A program made the translations under genes and the position numbers. Of a DNA stretch of 64,000 nucleotides, positions 43,617-54,623 are shown piece after piece; position 1 is the stretch's first letter, and every line of letters starts with the position of its first letter. The notes under the pieces were generated by a model. It saw only the letters and a program-made list of their open reading frames with translations, did no database searches and was not told where the DNA came from. Location of the stretch: assembly GCA_947471745.1 (NCBI GenBank), contig CANJKZ010000114.1, forward strand, positions 310,001 to 374,000. Direction: 5' to 3'. This DNA is from Closterium sp. Naga37s-1. Taxonomy: Eukaryota; Streptophyta; Zygnematophyceae; Desmidiales; Closteriaceae.

Positions 43617-46510
43617 TCACCTCAACTTAAAAACGGCTTTCATGGTACGTGGCACGAATCTACATGTCAAAGATACGCGGACATGATTGTTTGATGAAGA
43701 AAATTCAGACAAAACAGCTTCACTTGACGTCGAGGCTGTAGCCGCATGAAGGTAATCTGGCAGTGCAAAAACGAAACAAGGAGCAAAAGGGTATTACACA
43801 TTGCACATAAGGACATCCCATTTATCTATTCGATGCGCAATCCTATTCCCGTCTTTGCCCAATCCGCAATCTCATCATGCATCACTCTCCTCCCCAGCAT
43901 GCTTGGCATTAGACAGTGGTCTAGTTACTCGTAATACTAGAGACCTCGGTTGCCATTTCGCCATGTCATCATGCCATGTTTACCCCTTCTCCCCTCACCC
44001 TTTCCTCCCCCCTCCTGTACCCCCGGCCCCTCCCCTTTCACGCGTTCAGCTCACCTGTGTATGCTTGATCCTTGAACACAAGCAGGCTGCGAGGGGGTAG
44101 AGCCACACTCTCCCCCTCAACACATCAGAACCAGGCAGCTCTAGAGCTGCTACTATTGGCTAAGGTAAGTACACGCTCTCACCACACCCTCTCACCTGTG
44201 TAAACTTGATCCTTGAACACAAGCAGGCTGCGAGGGGGCAGAGCCACACTCTCCCTCGTCACCACTGCATCGCCATACATACCCCACTCGCCTGCCTCTC
44301 CCCACACCCAGCTCACCTGTGTATGCTTGATCCTTGAACACGAGCAGGCTTCGAGGAGGCAGAGCCACACTCTCCCTCGTCACCACTGCATCGCCATACA
44401 TACCCCACTCGCCTGCCTCTCCCCACACCCAGCTCACCTGTGTATGCTTGATCCTTGAACACGAGCAGGCTTCGAGGAGGCAGAGCCACACTCTCCCTCG
44501 TCACCACTGCATCGCCATACATACCCCACTCGCCTGCCTCTCCCCACACCCAGCTCACCTGTGTATGCTTGATCCTTGAACACGAGCAGGCTTCGAGGAG
44601 GCAGAGCCACACTCTCCCTCGTCACCACTGCATCGCCATACATACCCCACTCGCCTGCCTCTTCTCGTCCCATTTCATCCTTCCCATCTCCTGCCCTCAC
44701 AGCTCCACCCTCTCTATCCACAGAGGCGCCCCCGCCCGCCTCTCTGCGTTCCTCCAGCAGCCTCTGGTGGGGAGAGAACGCCATGGTTCCAGGCAGGCCG
44801 AGAGAGAGTATGGCCACACAGGGGAAGTAGGCCGGGCCGTCCTGGTGTGGCTGGGGGAGGTGAGAAAGAGGGGGAGAGAGGGCAGCGGAGGGTGGGAGAC
44901 CAGGAAGAGGGAAAAGGTGTGGAAATGCTTAGAGGGAAGCCGGAAGAGAGGAGGGGACGCAGGGGAAGCAGATTGAAGAGTCCATCTTGAGTATTGACCA
45001 ATGACCAGCACATGCATGATAACGAAGGGGATGATATGGTACTCACACCACTGGCACTCCACTCACACCACTGGCACTCCACTCACCATCATGCCCTGGC
45101 CCGCCTGGTACTCGTTCACGAGCACGAGGTTGATGGCTGAGAGGGGGGAGAATCACTTTCAGAGCACACTACTGGCCAGAAATGAGGAAGTAGGCTTATT
45201 GAACCACTCCACTCACCATGATGCCCTGTCCCACCCACCTGGTACTCTTTCACGAGCACGTGGTTGACGGGGGAGGGGGACGATAGGATACTCACTCCTC
45301 TCACATCCCTAGCACTCCACTCACACTCTTGTCACTCCACTCACCATGATGCCCTGCCCTTCTTGATACTCATTCACGAGCACGTGGTTGATGGGGGAGG
45401 GGAAGACGCTGCTGAGGTCAGCTGAGAGGCGAGATGTGAAGCTCTGCAGCCATTGTGGCACTGATTGTGATAAGGCATTGGGAGGTGGGAGAGGATGCGG
45501 GGATGGCCGGGTTGATAGGGCAGGGATGGCGGGCTGATAGGGCAGGGATGGCGGGCTGATAGGGCAGGGATGGCGGGCTGATAGGGCATGCAGGGACGAT
45601 ATGTGAAGTGCTGCAGCCATTGTGGCACAGACTGAGACAAGACATAGGTAGCGCACGCAAGGTTGCCTACTTTTGAGGCGCCTCAAAAGGGGACGAGATG
45701 TGAAGTGCTGCAGCCATTGTGGCACAGACCCAGATTGAGACAAGACATAGGTAGCGCACGAAAGGTTGACTGGATGTGAGATGGGAGGTAAGTTGTGAGC
45801 TGGATGGAAAAGGAAGAACGATACGAAGAATGACAAGGTCATATTCACACCCACCCAGTCGCAATCACAACCACCCAGTTATTACTATCACACACACCCA
45901 GTTATAATCACACTCACCCAGTTATAATCACACTCACACGGTTGAGCTATGAGCCCCTTATCATGCACCATGCCGCCTGCAGACATAAGGACACATGGAG
46001 AGAGATAATGGACTTAAGTTAACCCTACTAAGGAGTTTTCTCTTAAGACTATGGAAAAAGAAACTCAACAACCCTGCAGCAGACACAAGTCGGCAAGTAT
46101 TCATCCCATGCCCTTTTTCCCTTACACCCACCCAACCCATTCCTAGCCGCTCACCCCAGTTCTGCAATCTTCTGCCAGTGACATTCTTCCACTTCGTGAC
46201 TGGTGCTGACGCAACCTGATGGCCGGGATGACGTGGCGGAACGCCAGTGTCAGCGTGTAAACACGAAAGTGAAAGACAGCAGACGTAAAATTGCAATTGT
46301 GAATCTGCTCACCTGTGACATCAGCAGTTGCTCTTCCTGCTTCGTAAGGTACTCCGGGACCACGTATACGGAGGACACTCGACCTACGCGAAACGGCTCC
46401 AAGACTTGGCACCGAATCTGCTGCCGAACCAGCTCTGACTGCTGATTCAGCCTCGGCGAATCTGTTGCGTCATCCGAACGTAACCGAGCGGAGCAAGATA
46501 TCTCATCCAT
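43617..46510 (-). CDS. ALKBH6: ALKBH6-type 2-oxoglutarate/Fe(II) dioxygenase
   Basis: AlkB-family dioxygenase. Exons: 46510-46313, 46215-46155, 45976-45938, 45460-45345, 44850-44559, 43756-43617. Phases agree throughout; 281 residues. Family features seen: VYVVPEYLTKQEEQLL near the N-terminus, KWKNVTGRRLQNWGGMVHDK, LPQWLQSFTS, INHVLVNEYQEGQGIM. The iron-binding HQD is at residues 140-142 with GPAYFP following, SLLVFKDQAYTDYLH provides the distal histidine (239), and RVSLTCR provides the two conserved arginines (262 and 268). The active site is therefore complete. A Gly/Glu-rich insertion of about 45 residues sits between the HQD strand and the SLLVFKD strand. Plant ALKBH6 proteins are implicated in nucleic-acid demethylation. 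Exons 4 and 5 have 3' and 5' partial copies around them. Confidence 0.92.
44054..44558 (-). repeat. 121-bp array of the 3' half of ALKBH6 exon 44850-44559
   Basis: Four further copies of ESVALPPRSLLVFKDQAYTG plus donor gtgagc or gtgaga lie on the 3' side of the intact exon end, near 44438, 44317, 44195 and 44056. The first steps are 121 bp. The 44195 copy reads KDQVYTG. Confidence 0.88.
45105..45275 (-). repeat. 3'-half copies of ALKBH6 exon 45460-45345
   Basis: Copies of INHVLVNEYQ through GIM plus donor, near 45215-45270 (NHVLVKEYQVGG) and 45085-45130, on the 3' side of the intact exon. Confidence 0.75.
45525..45745 (-). repeat. 5'-half copies of ALKBH6 exon 45460-45345 and a 21-bp repeat
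   Basis: Copies of VPQWLQHFTS (CCACAATGGCTGCAGCACTTC) at about 45598-45635 and 45700-45728, on the 5' side of the intact exon. 45525-45590 has tandem tagggcagggatggcgggctga units. The palindrome at 45670-45689 lies between the two copies. Confidence 0.82.
45670..45689. repeat. Perfect 20-bp palindrome, GAGGCGCCTC type
   Basis: CTTTTGAGGCGCCTCAAAAG in an ALKBH6 intron, between two 5' half-exon copies. Confidence 0.9.
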
Positions 46511-47049
46511 TCAAACCAGTAATGAATGAAACGCTTCGACAGCAAAAAGCGAACCCAGAATAGGAGGCTCGCGATTACGAGATTCCTAACGCGATGTACT
46601 GGAAAGCGATTGGTAGTGACAGAAGCGGGGAATAGAAAATAATTTCAGGGAGTGTCGGAATCCTGATCACCCTGAAATTCTGAATATTTTATGTGTACGC
46701 GACATGAAACACCTTCGATAAACGTGTAGCAAGAGCGAAAGGGCCATAACATTTTCCAGTCGTATTCGTCTACGGTTTCAAACTAACCTATCTCCTAGAA
46801 TACATTTTCTCTTCCTTCATGCACGCCACTCCTTAGCAGCATGTAGGTTGATATGAGAATACCAGTTAGGGTAACGACGGATCCATCTACTAGATGTAAA
46901 ATCATTGTAATGCACATGCCAATGGCTCATAACACCAGTGCAATGTGCACAAGGAAAATGGTTCCCAAACAAACATGGCTGAGGTCATCTATCGATAGAA
47001 TCCCTCGACCCAAATTTCACTTTGGTATATCACTACCTCGTTAGAAGCC
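46511..47049. other. Intergenic between ALKBH6 and TPR-like genes
   Basis: No coding, RNA or repeat feature recognised. Includes the ALKBH6 promoter side and the 3' flank of the TPR-like gene. Confidence 0.55.
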
Positions 47050-50000
47050 CTAGTCTTGGAACATGAGAGCAACGCCCACCATGGTAAGCCAAACCGAGAA
47101 GGCCACCCAGAAATAAGGGCTCTTCTCCCACCTGGGCGGCTTAAACGACATGAGGTCATCCATATAGTCCCTCGACCCAGAGTTTTTCAGCTTCTTGATG
47201 CGCTTGGGCCGTCTCTCCGTCACCATCTGACTCCACGTGCGCCCAGAACTGGTGGAAGTTTGGGAGGGGATGGGGGGTGGGATTGGCACTTGTCACGAAA
47301 GACATATGAACATGAGGTCATCCATATAGTCCCTCGACCCAGAGTTTTTCAGCTTCTTGATGCGCTTGGGCCGTCTCTCAGTCACCATCTGACTCCACGT
47401 GCGCCCAGAGCTGGGGAAACAAGAGGTGGGGGGAGGAGTGTTGGGAGGGGGGCGGGGAACTTTTTTGTGTGGAGAAATGTGAGCAGACCTTGGGTTGTCT
47501 CTCAGTCACCATCTGACTCCACGTGCGCCCAGAGCTGGGGAAACAAGAGGTGGGGGGAGGAGTGTTGGGAGGGGGGCGGGGAACTTTTTTGTGAAGAAGT
47601 GTGAGCAGAGCTTGGGTTGTCTCTCAGTCACCATCTGAATCCACGTGCGCCCAGAGCTGGGGAAACAAGAGGTGGGGGGAGGAGTGTTGGGAGGGGGGCG
47701 GGGAACTTTTTTGTGAAGAAGTGTGAGCAGAGCTTGGGTTGTCTCTCAGTCACCATCTGAATCCACGTGCGCCCAGAGCTGGGGAAACAAGAGGTGGGGG
47801 GAGGAGTGTTGGGAGGGGGGCGGGGAACTTTTTTGTGAAGAAGTGTGAGCAGAGCTTGGGTTGTCTCTCAGTCACCATCTGAATCCACGTGCGCCCAGAG
47901 CTGGGGAAACAAGAGGTGGGGAGAGGAGTGTTGGGAGGGGGGCGGGGAACTTTTTTGTGAAGAAGTGTGAGCAGAGCTTGGGTTGTCTCTCAGTCACCAT
48001 CTGAATCCACGTGCGCCCAGAGCTGGGGAAACAAGAGGTGGGGGGAGGAGTGTTGGGAGGGGGGCGGGGAACTTTTTTGTGAAGAAGTGTGAGCAGAGCT
48101 TGGGTTGTCTCTCAGTCACCATCTGAATCCACGTGCGCCCAGAGCTGGGGAAACAAGAGGTGGGGGGAGGAGTGTTGGGAGGGGGGCGGGGAACTTTTTT
48201 GTGAAGAAGTGTGAGCAGAGCTTGGGTTGTCTCTCAGTCACCATCTGAATCCACGTGCGCCCAGAGCTGGGGAAACAAGAGGTGGGGGGAGGAGTGTTGG
48301 GAGGGGGGCGGGGAACTTTTTTGTGAAGAAGTGTGAGCAGAGCTTGGGTTGTCTCTCAGTCACCATCTGAATCCACGTGCGCCCAGAGCTGGGGAAACAA
48401 GAGGTGGGGGGAGGAGTGTTGGGAGGGGGGCGGGGAACTTTTTTGTGAAGAAGTGTGAGCAGAGCTTGGGTTGTCTCTCAGTCACCATCTGACTCCACGT
48501 GCGCCCAGAGCTGGGAGAGAGAGGTGGGAGAAGGTGGTTTGGGGATGGGGAATTCGTGGGTTGAAGCTTTCAGTTCATCCATGGGTTGAACGTCGACCGT
48601 CTCTCAGTCACCATCTGACTCCCACGTGCGCCCAGAGCTGGTGGGGAGAGGGCAGTGGAGGGTTTGGAGGGGAGGGCAGGAGAAGAAATTGTAAGCGGAA
48701 GAGTGTAGGTAGGGCTTGGCCCGTCTCTCTGTCACCATCTGACTCCCCGTGCGCCCAGAGCTGGGGGGGAGAGGTTAGGGTGGGGGGGGTGGCAGGGTTG
48801 GGGAGGGAAAGGAGGCAGTCAGAAGCTGGGTTGGCACTTGTAAGAGGAGAGGTGTAGGCAGAGGGCGTGAGGTGCAGAGGGTTTGAATGTGGTCATCCAG
48901 ATAGTCTCTTAGCTACCCACTACTAACACTTGCTCTTACTTTCACTCGGCCCCCGCACTTCTCTCACTTCCACCAGATCCGCACCTGCTGTTGTCCTTGT
49001 CCAAAATGGGCACTTCCTGGATCTCATGGGGAGACAGCTTCAGCTTAGGCGCCTCTGCAATAGCGCATGTTAGCAGCCTGCTTGCCTATTCCCCCCCCAC
49101 CCACCCACCCACCCCACGCTTCCTCACTCCATCCTACCCCCACCTGTTGTTGTCCTCGAGAATGGGCACTTTCAGGATCTCATACGGAGACAGCTTCAGC
49201 TTGGGCGCCTCTGCGATGCACTGCATGTCTGCAGGCCGCTTGCAACCCACTCAACTCACCCCCAATCTACTCTTTCTCTCTCCCTCACTCAACCGCCACT
49301 CTGCGCACTCTTCCTCCCTTCCTCCTGCCTGCGTATTCCATTCTTCCTCGCCTGTTGTTATCCTTGTCCAATATGGGCACTTTCAGAATCTCAAGACACC
49401 CAATCCCTACCTTTTCTCCGTCGCTCTACACCTCAAACCCCACCTGCACCTCCTCTCTCCTTCATTCACCCCTCACCTGTTGTTGTCCTTGTCGAGAATC
49501 GGCACTTTGAGGATCTCATCGGGGGACAGCTTCAGCTTGGGCGCCTCTGCTATGTAGCGCATGTTGGCAGCCTGCTTGCCTACTCACCCTCCACCCACCC
49601 ACCCCACGATTCCTCTTACCGCCCTCTACCCACCTTTTGTTGTCCTTGTCGAGAATCGGCACTTTGAGGATCTCATCGGGGGACAGCTTCAGCTTGGGCG
49701 CCTCTGCGATGCACTGCATGTCTGCAGGCCGCTTGCAACCCACTCAACTCACCCCCAATCTACTCTTTCTCTCTCCCTCACTCAACCGCCACTCTGCGCA
49801 CTCTTCCTCCCTTCCTCCTGCCTGCGTATTCCATTCTTCCTCGCCTGTTGTTATCCTTGTCCAATATGGGCACTTTCAGAATCTCAAGACACCCAATCCC
49901 TACCTTTTCTCCGTCGCTCTACACCTCAAACCCCACCTGCACCTCCTCTCTCCTTCATTCACCCCTCACCTGTTGTTGTCCTTGTCGAGAATCGGCACTT

Positions 50001-52153
50001 TGAGGATCTCATCGGGGGACAGCTTCAGCTTGGGCGCCTCTGCTATGTAGCGCATGTTGGCAGCCTGCTTGCCTACTCACCCTCCACCCACCCACCCCAC
50101 GATTCCTCTTACCGCCCTCTACCCACCTTTTGTTGTCCTTGTCGAGAATCGGCACTTTGAGGATCTCATCGGGGGACAGCTTCAGCTTGGGCGCCTCTGC
50201 TATGTAGCGCATGTTGGCAGCCTGCTTGCCTACTCACCCTCCACCCACCCACCCCACGATTCCTCTTACCGCCCTCTACCCACCTTTTGTTGTCCTTGTC
50301 GAGAATCGGCACTTTGAGGATCTCATCGGGGGACAGCTTCAGCTTGGGCGCCTCTGCTATGTAGCGCATGTTGGCAGCCTGCTTGCCTACTCACCCTCCA
50401 CCCACCCACCCCACGATTCCTCTTACCGCCCTCTACCCACCTTTTGTTGTCCTTGTCGAGAATCGGCACTTTGAGGATCTCATCGGGGGACAGCTTCAGC
50501 TTGGGCGCCTCTGCTATGTAGCGCATGTTGGCAGCCTGCGCGCGGATGGCGGGCATGGGGTGGTTGCTCTCCAGCTTGCGGTAGAGCGCCAAGCATTCAG
50601 GCCGCTGCCCGTTGGCATCGTAGGCCATGGCGAGCCAGAGCTGGATCTGGATGGAATCAGCAGGGCAGAAGGGTGGACAAGAGGCGGGGAAGGAGGAGGG
50701 GAGGGGGGCATTGGATTCGACTGAGAAGGCACCAGGTATGGGGTGGTTGCTCTCCAGCTTGCGATACAGCGCCAGGCACTCTGGGCGCTGCCCATTGGCG
50801 TCATAAGCCATTGCCAGCCAGAGTTGGATCTGGATAAGGGGAGCAGGGAGGAGTGGGGGAGAAGGAGGCGGGCATGGGGTGGTTGCTCTCCAGCTTGCGA
50901 TACAGCGCTAGACACTCTGGCCTCTGCCCGTTGCCATCATACGCCATTGCGAGCCAGAGTTGAATCTGAGGGAGCGGGAGGGGGGATGGGGAACGGGGGC
51001 AGGGGGAGGGTGGCTCTGCCCGTTGGCGTCAACGGGCAGCCAGAGTTGGATCTGCACGGGGAGGGGGAGAAGGGATGGGGAGGGTGGGGGAGACGGTGAT
51101 AAGGCGTGTTAGAAACAGGGAACTTTTGAGTAGACTCACAGGCACTCTGGCCTGTGCAATGTGCGCTGCAGAAGGGAGCACACAGCCTACCTCGCCTGCG
51201 AGCTTCGATGTGAACTCCACGTTTCCCAGCGCCTGCTTGAGGATCGATCGCCACGCTCTTGTCCAGTTCCTGGAGCGGGCCAGGCAATATGCATTTAACA
51301 CAAACAGGAACTGACCAACCTCTCCTGCGAGCTTCGATGTGAACTCCACGTTTCCCAGCGCCTGCTTGAGGATCGATCGCCACGCTCTTGTCCAGTTCCT
51401 GGAGCGGGCCAGGCAATATGCATTTAACACAAACAGGAACTGACCAACCTCTCCTGCGAGCTTCGATGTGAACTCCACGTTTCCCAGCGCCTGTTCGAGG
51501 ATTGCCACGCTCTTGTCGTACACGCCGCGCCCGTACGCCTGCTGTCCGAACGCGAACAGCTCCGCCGCCTCGCGCCGCTTCTCCGCCTGCTCCTGCGCCC
51601 GCTTCGCCAGCAGCTCCCGCAACTTCTCCGCCTTCCGCTCCGCGCGCTGCTCCGCGGTCAACCCGTCTTCCGCAACCTCCGCCGATCCTCCCGCTCCGCC
51701 CGCTCCTCCCCCTCCTCCTGCAGCAGCAGCGGCGGCAGAAGCGGCAGCGGCTCGTCTTGCTTCTTCTTCGGCCTCGTCTAGCGCTTTCTCCAGAGCCTTG
51801 CGCTCTCTAAGAATGGCTTTAAGCTCCTCGATTTCGTCCATTTTCTGTTGACCCTCCTCGCCTTCCCAGAAGCTTCCTTCAGTTTCATCGTCCTCCTGGT
51901 TTCCTTTCGAATCTCGTCGATTAGCTCGAGCAGTCACGCGGCGCGATCCTGTTGTTCCTCTACCGTCCGGATATCGTAGTTTATCATTTCTATTAGAACA
52001 AACTCCTGGTTGTGAAGGAGCTAATAAAGTCTTGCAGCGTGCAGGGAGGAATGCCGGAACTGACGAGGGATTCGCGAGAATTGAGGAGGATTGTAACGAG
52101 AATGTAGGACTCGGTTTCACTGTAAGATGGGAGAATGCTGTGACAGTCGCCAT
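47050..52153 (-). CDS. Plastid TPR-like membrane protein of the green lineage
   Basis: Exons 52153-51449, 50646-50441 and 47248-47050 join in frame (phases 0, then 2) to give 369 residues. The start is chosen as the ATG preceding ATVTAFSHLT; an upstream in-frame start exists at 52219. Residues 1 to about 70 resemble a plastid transit peptide. About 110-190 is a charged Lys/Glu/Ala coiled coil with a Gly run. About 195-265 has two TPR-like helix pairs (AAELFAFGQQAYGRGVYDKS, IQLWLAMAYDANGQRPECLA). After KLKLSPDEILKVPIL comes a basic linker and a C-terminal membrane helix (YFWVAFSVWLTMVGVALMF). This matches a family of plastid TPR-like proteins known in plants with no assigned function. Anchoring by a single C-terminal helix is inference. 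Confidence 0.85.
47285..48760 (-). repeat. 122-bp array of 5' copies of the last TPR-like exon
   Basis: Nine block starts at exact 122-bp steps from 47508 to 48484, with flanking diverged copies near 47285-47412, 48600 and 48725. Each unit holds an acceptor ccccag and SGRTWIQMVTER or SGRTWSQMVTER, then returns to G-rich intron. The KKLKNSGSRDYMDDL part is present only in the intact exon (47248-47050) and the first copy (47310-47410). Confidence 0.93.
48985..50440 (-). repeat. 3'-half copies of TPR-like exon 50646-50441, with a higher-order duplication
   Basis: Copies of EAPKLKLSPDEILKVPILDK plus donor on the 3' side of the intact exon. Several are 157 bp apart (near 50284, 50127, 49970). A 493-bp block containing two unequal copies is itself repeated (49215 and 49708 correspond). 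Three more diverged copies lie at 48985-49210 and 49350-49400. Confidence 0.9.
50735..51060 (-). repeat. 5'-half copies of TPR-like exon 50646-50441
   Basis: Copies of IQLWLAMAYDANGQRPECLA at about 50735-50832, 50880-50968 and a short one at about 51015-51055, all on the 5' side of the intact exon. Confidence 0.85.
51185..51448 (-). repeat. 3' copies of the end of TPR-like exon 1
   Basis: Two copies of QALGNVEFTSKLAGEVG plus donor, about 127-131 bp apart (near 51326 and 51195), on the 3' side of exon 52153-51449. They are joined through a still open frame (QFLFVLNAYCLARSRNWTRA). Confidence 0.85.
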
Positions 52154-52903
52154 TGCGGAAACAGCACTATAAAGGGGATGAAATGCGACCAAACCGCTAG
52201 GCTCGACGAAGGCAGACAAAACAATTAGCCCGACTTAGGTGCCGCGAATCAAGTGCCTGATTTCACAGATTTGCATCCAAAAAGTCGTCGCCATTCACGC
52301 ATTCAGCACAGCCAGCTGGACTTGCTACTAACCACTGGTGCTACACTTGAATATCCATTTTTCCAAGACTGGACACTAAAACTTGTCAGAGCAGAGCTAC
52401 TAAATTCCTCGTCCAATGGCGGTACTATGGAAGGCTACTAAGTTTACCAGGTGTAGGAGGTAGGTCTGAATTGCGGTGTGGAGTGGAGAGCATTGCGGAT
52501 TCAAGTATCTGTTCTGCCACCTTTCCAGCTCCATCAATCGCAGCAGTTCCCGCTTTTGTTTTGTGCCCTCGAGAGCCACGAACTTTTTCCGCGTGGCGGG
52601 ATTCAGAAGTGATCATTGCTTTGTGGCCCTTGATTGTGTACACGCTAACGTTTCACTCAGCTGTGTAAGAAATCGATTCCGACTGTACAATCCTCATATT
52701 CGATACTGTAAAAGTGCGTGCACGATTGGACCTCAGAAATCACCAACCCATCGATGGCTACCTCTTTCCATGTACAATCACTTTCTTTCGGGTCAAAACT
52801 GGCAACCTTGTCGTGGACATAAGTTAGAGTAGCAGGTCGTTATTTTCTCCCGAGGCGGTTATTTTCGGTTCGTTCTATTCGTTACCACAACCACCACCAC
52901 ATC
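52154..52903. other. Intergenic, no gene supported
   Basis: Promoter side of the TPR-like gene. Nothing recognised. Confidence 0.5.
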
Positions 52904-53404
52904 TTAGGAGCCAGCCAGTTCCCGTAATTCCGCGGCCATAGGGACGCCCCGCGGCTTGGGAGTTACTGCAACTTCCAGCTCCAAAATCTCGACGCAGAGA
53001 TTCGATTCGAGGAAGAATAGGAGACAGTACGTACTGTGCAATGCGCAGTACAGTTCTCGCTTGCCTTGAGGTGAACTTCTGCAGACAGTCGAGTCAACTG
53101 CTGTAGTCGCAACTACTGCCAAACTTAGCGACGCAGGCGGCTTGTGGTATGACGTATTATTATCATCATTGCTGCTACGTCGTCGAGGCAAGAAACGTAC
53201 TTTCCTTTCGCAGTTAGAGTCGTCCACCCACTTCGCCACAGCTTCCGCCAACCATGGAATCATGTGCGGCTGGGCACGCAGTCGTACTAGTGGCATGCCA
53301 TCATATGATGTGCCTGTCCTGGGGAATCCGAGTTGGAAACATTGGATGTGTACTATCAGCGGCACTGAAGGGATGACGTAGGCGGTGTTGTTCCCGCACT
53401 GCAC
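52904..53404 (-). CDS. Hypothetical 166-residue protein
   Basis: Open frame with ATG at 53404 and stop at 52904. The sequence (LGFPRTGTSYDGMPLVRLRA, LAEAVAKWVDDSNCERKVRF) is not low complexity and ends AAELRELAGS. I do not recognise a domain. There is no splice partner, homologous copy or promoter evidence, so it may be a chance frame. Confidence 0.25.
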   Translation of the reverse strand: MQCGNNTAYVIPSVPLIVHIQCFQLGFPRTGTSYDGMPLVRLRAQPHMIPWLAEAVAKWVDDSNCERKVRFLPRRRSSNDDNNTSYHKPPASLSLAVVATTAVDSTVCRSSPQGKRELYCALHSTYCLLFFLESNLCVEILELEVAVTPKPRGVPMAAELRELAGS

Positions 53405-53766
53405 AATGGAGGTGCGAAGGGTCGCTGTTTGTGATTACAACGGGGGCTGACCAGGAAGCGAAAGGGAGGTAGTATGTTGGGGCGAGGCAGTTACACTTCC
53501 ACTGGCAGTAAGAGACATTCTTCTCTATCCACAACCAGGGAGCTCCGCATACTTAAGGTTCTTTTCAGCCTTGAGTTGATGAAAAACGTTTTACAGTTGA
53601 GTTAGGGAACTAGAGCTCCGAGAGTGTGCATGTAGTACATACTAGCGTCGTCTTTTCATGAACCGCGCAGGTCTTCCAACCAAGTACTAGTTCCAGGCAC
53701 TCTGCAGCAACGCGAAGCTTTGAACACTTAGTTGAAGGGCCATAACAACGTGGAGCTTTGAACAGC
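53405..53766. other. Intergenic, no gene seen
   Basis: Upstream flank of the FAS1 gene. Nothing recognised. Confidence 0.5.
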
Positions 53767-54623
53767 ATGGGCGAAATGATACCAACCTTGACAAGTCCAT
53801 TCTTTCCCCGTTGTATCGCCAAACAATGGATAATCGTCCTCCTCATGCTTCTCAATTGCACCCAACGGGGCGAAGGTGGCAAACCAGCTCCCAAACCGGC
53901 CATGGGTCCAGGAAGGAGAGAGCTGAATGGCATTTCCAATGTCATTGTGGGTGCTAGGAAGTTCACGATCTTTATGATCCACTTCAAACGAACAGGTAAA
54001 CAAAATCTTGAATTACTCACTGCTAAGCTTCACGCAGCATCATGTGTGCATGTTTGAACAAGTGGTTTGGTTGAAACCTGATTGTCCATCACCTTGCTTA
54101 TGCTGGCGTTCGTATTCGTACCTCTTCAGGACTTGACCCGATGATTGCAAGGTATGCGGATCGACAGCCTATCACCTTCCTGCTACCTCCAGACGCCGCG
54201 TTTAACGCTCTCCCGGCTAACATCCGCAGCCAACTAACGGGCGCGAAGCTAGTGAAGCTGATTCAGTTCCACATGCTTCTGGAGAAGTGGACGTTTGCCT
54301 TCTTCAGCGAGCGAACTTTAAATTCTAGGCTCCGCTCGTTCCGTACGGTTCTTGGGCTTTACATGTTTTTTCTCCCGCCGCAACCGGGAAGCAATGCGGT
54401 GACTGTGAATTCTGGTAGGTCCTTGCATGTTGGCACTCCAGGCCAGGTGATTGGTGGTGACATTGGGGGAAGGGATAGATATCTTCGATTTATAGCGCAG
54501 AGATTAAATAGGATCATTATTCCTCCGGGGGTGTTAGAAATTAAGAGATTCCGGCGTTATTTGTCCACCGTTCAGAAATTTCATCAGGGCCATGGTCAAG
54601 AACGTCACTTGCTTCACCGCTGA
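53767..54623 (+). CDS. Fasciclin (FAS1) domain protein, probably secreted
   Basis: Exon 53767-53995 (donor gtaaac) joins 54130-54623 (acceptor cttcag) in phase 1, giving 240 residues. The N-terminus has a hydrophobic segment (IAKQWIIVLLMLLNC, about residues 16-31) fit for a signal peptide or anchor. The FAS1 domain starts with NVIVGARKFTIFMIHFK. The H1-type block follows (ITFLLPPDAAFNALPANIRS), then LTGAKLVKLIQFHML, and later NAVTVNSGRSLHVG and LNRIIIPPGVLEI. FAS1 domains act in cell adhesion and cell-wall or matrix contacts. The single domain with no Pro-rich arabinogalactan region or obvious GPI signal makes it a short member. It is one of the few intron-containing genes here without exon-edge copies. 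Confidence 0.82.
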
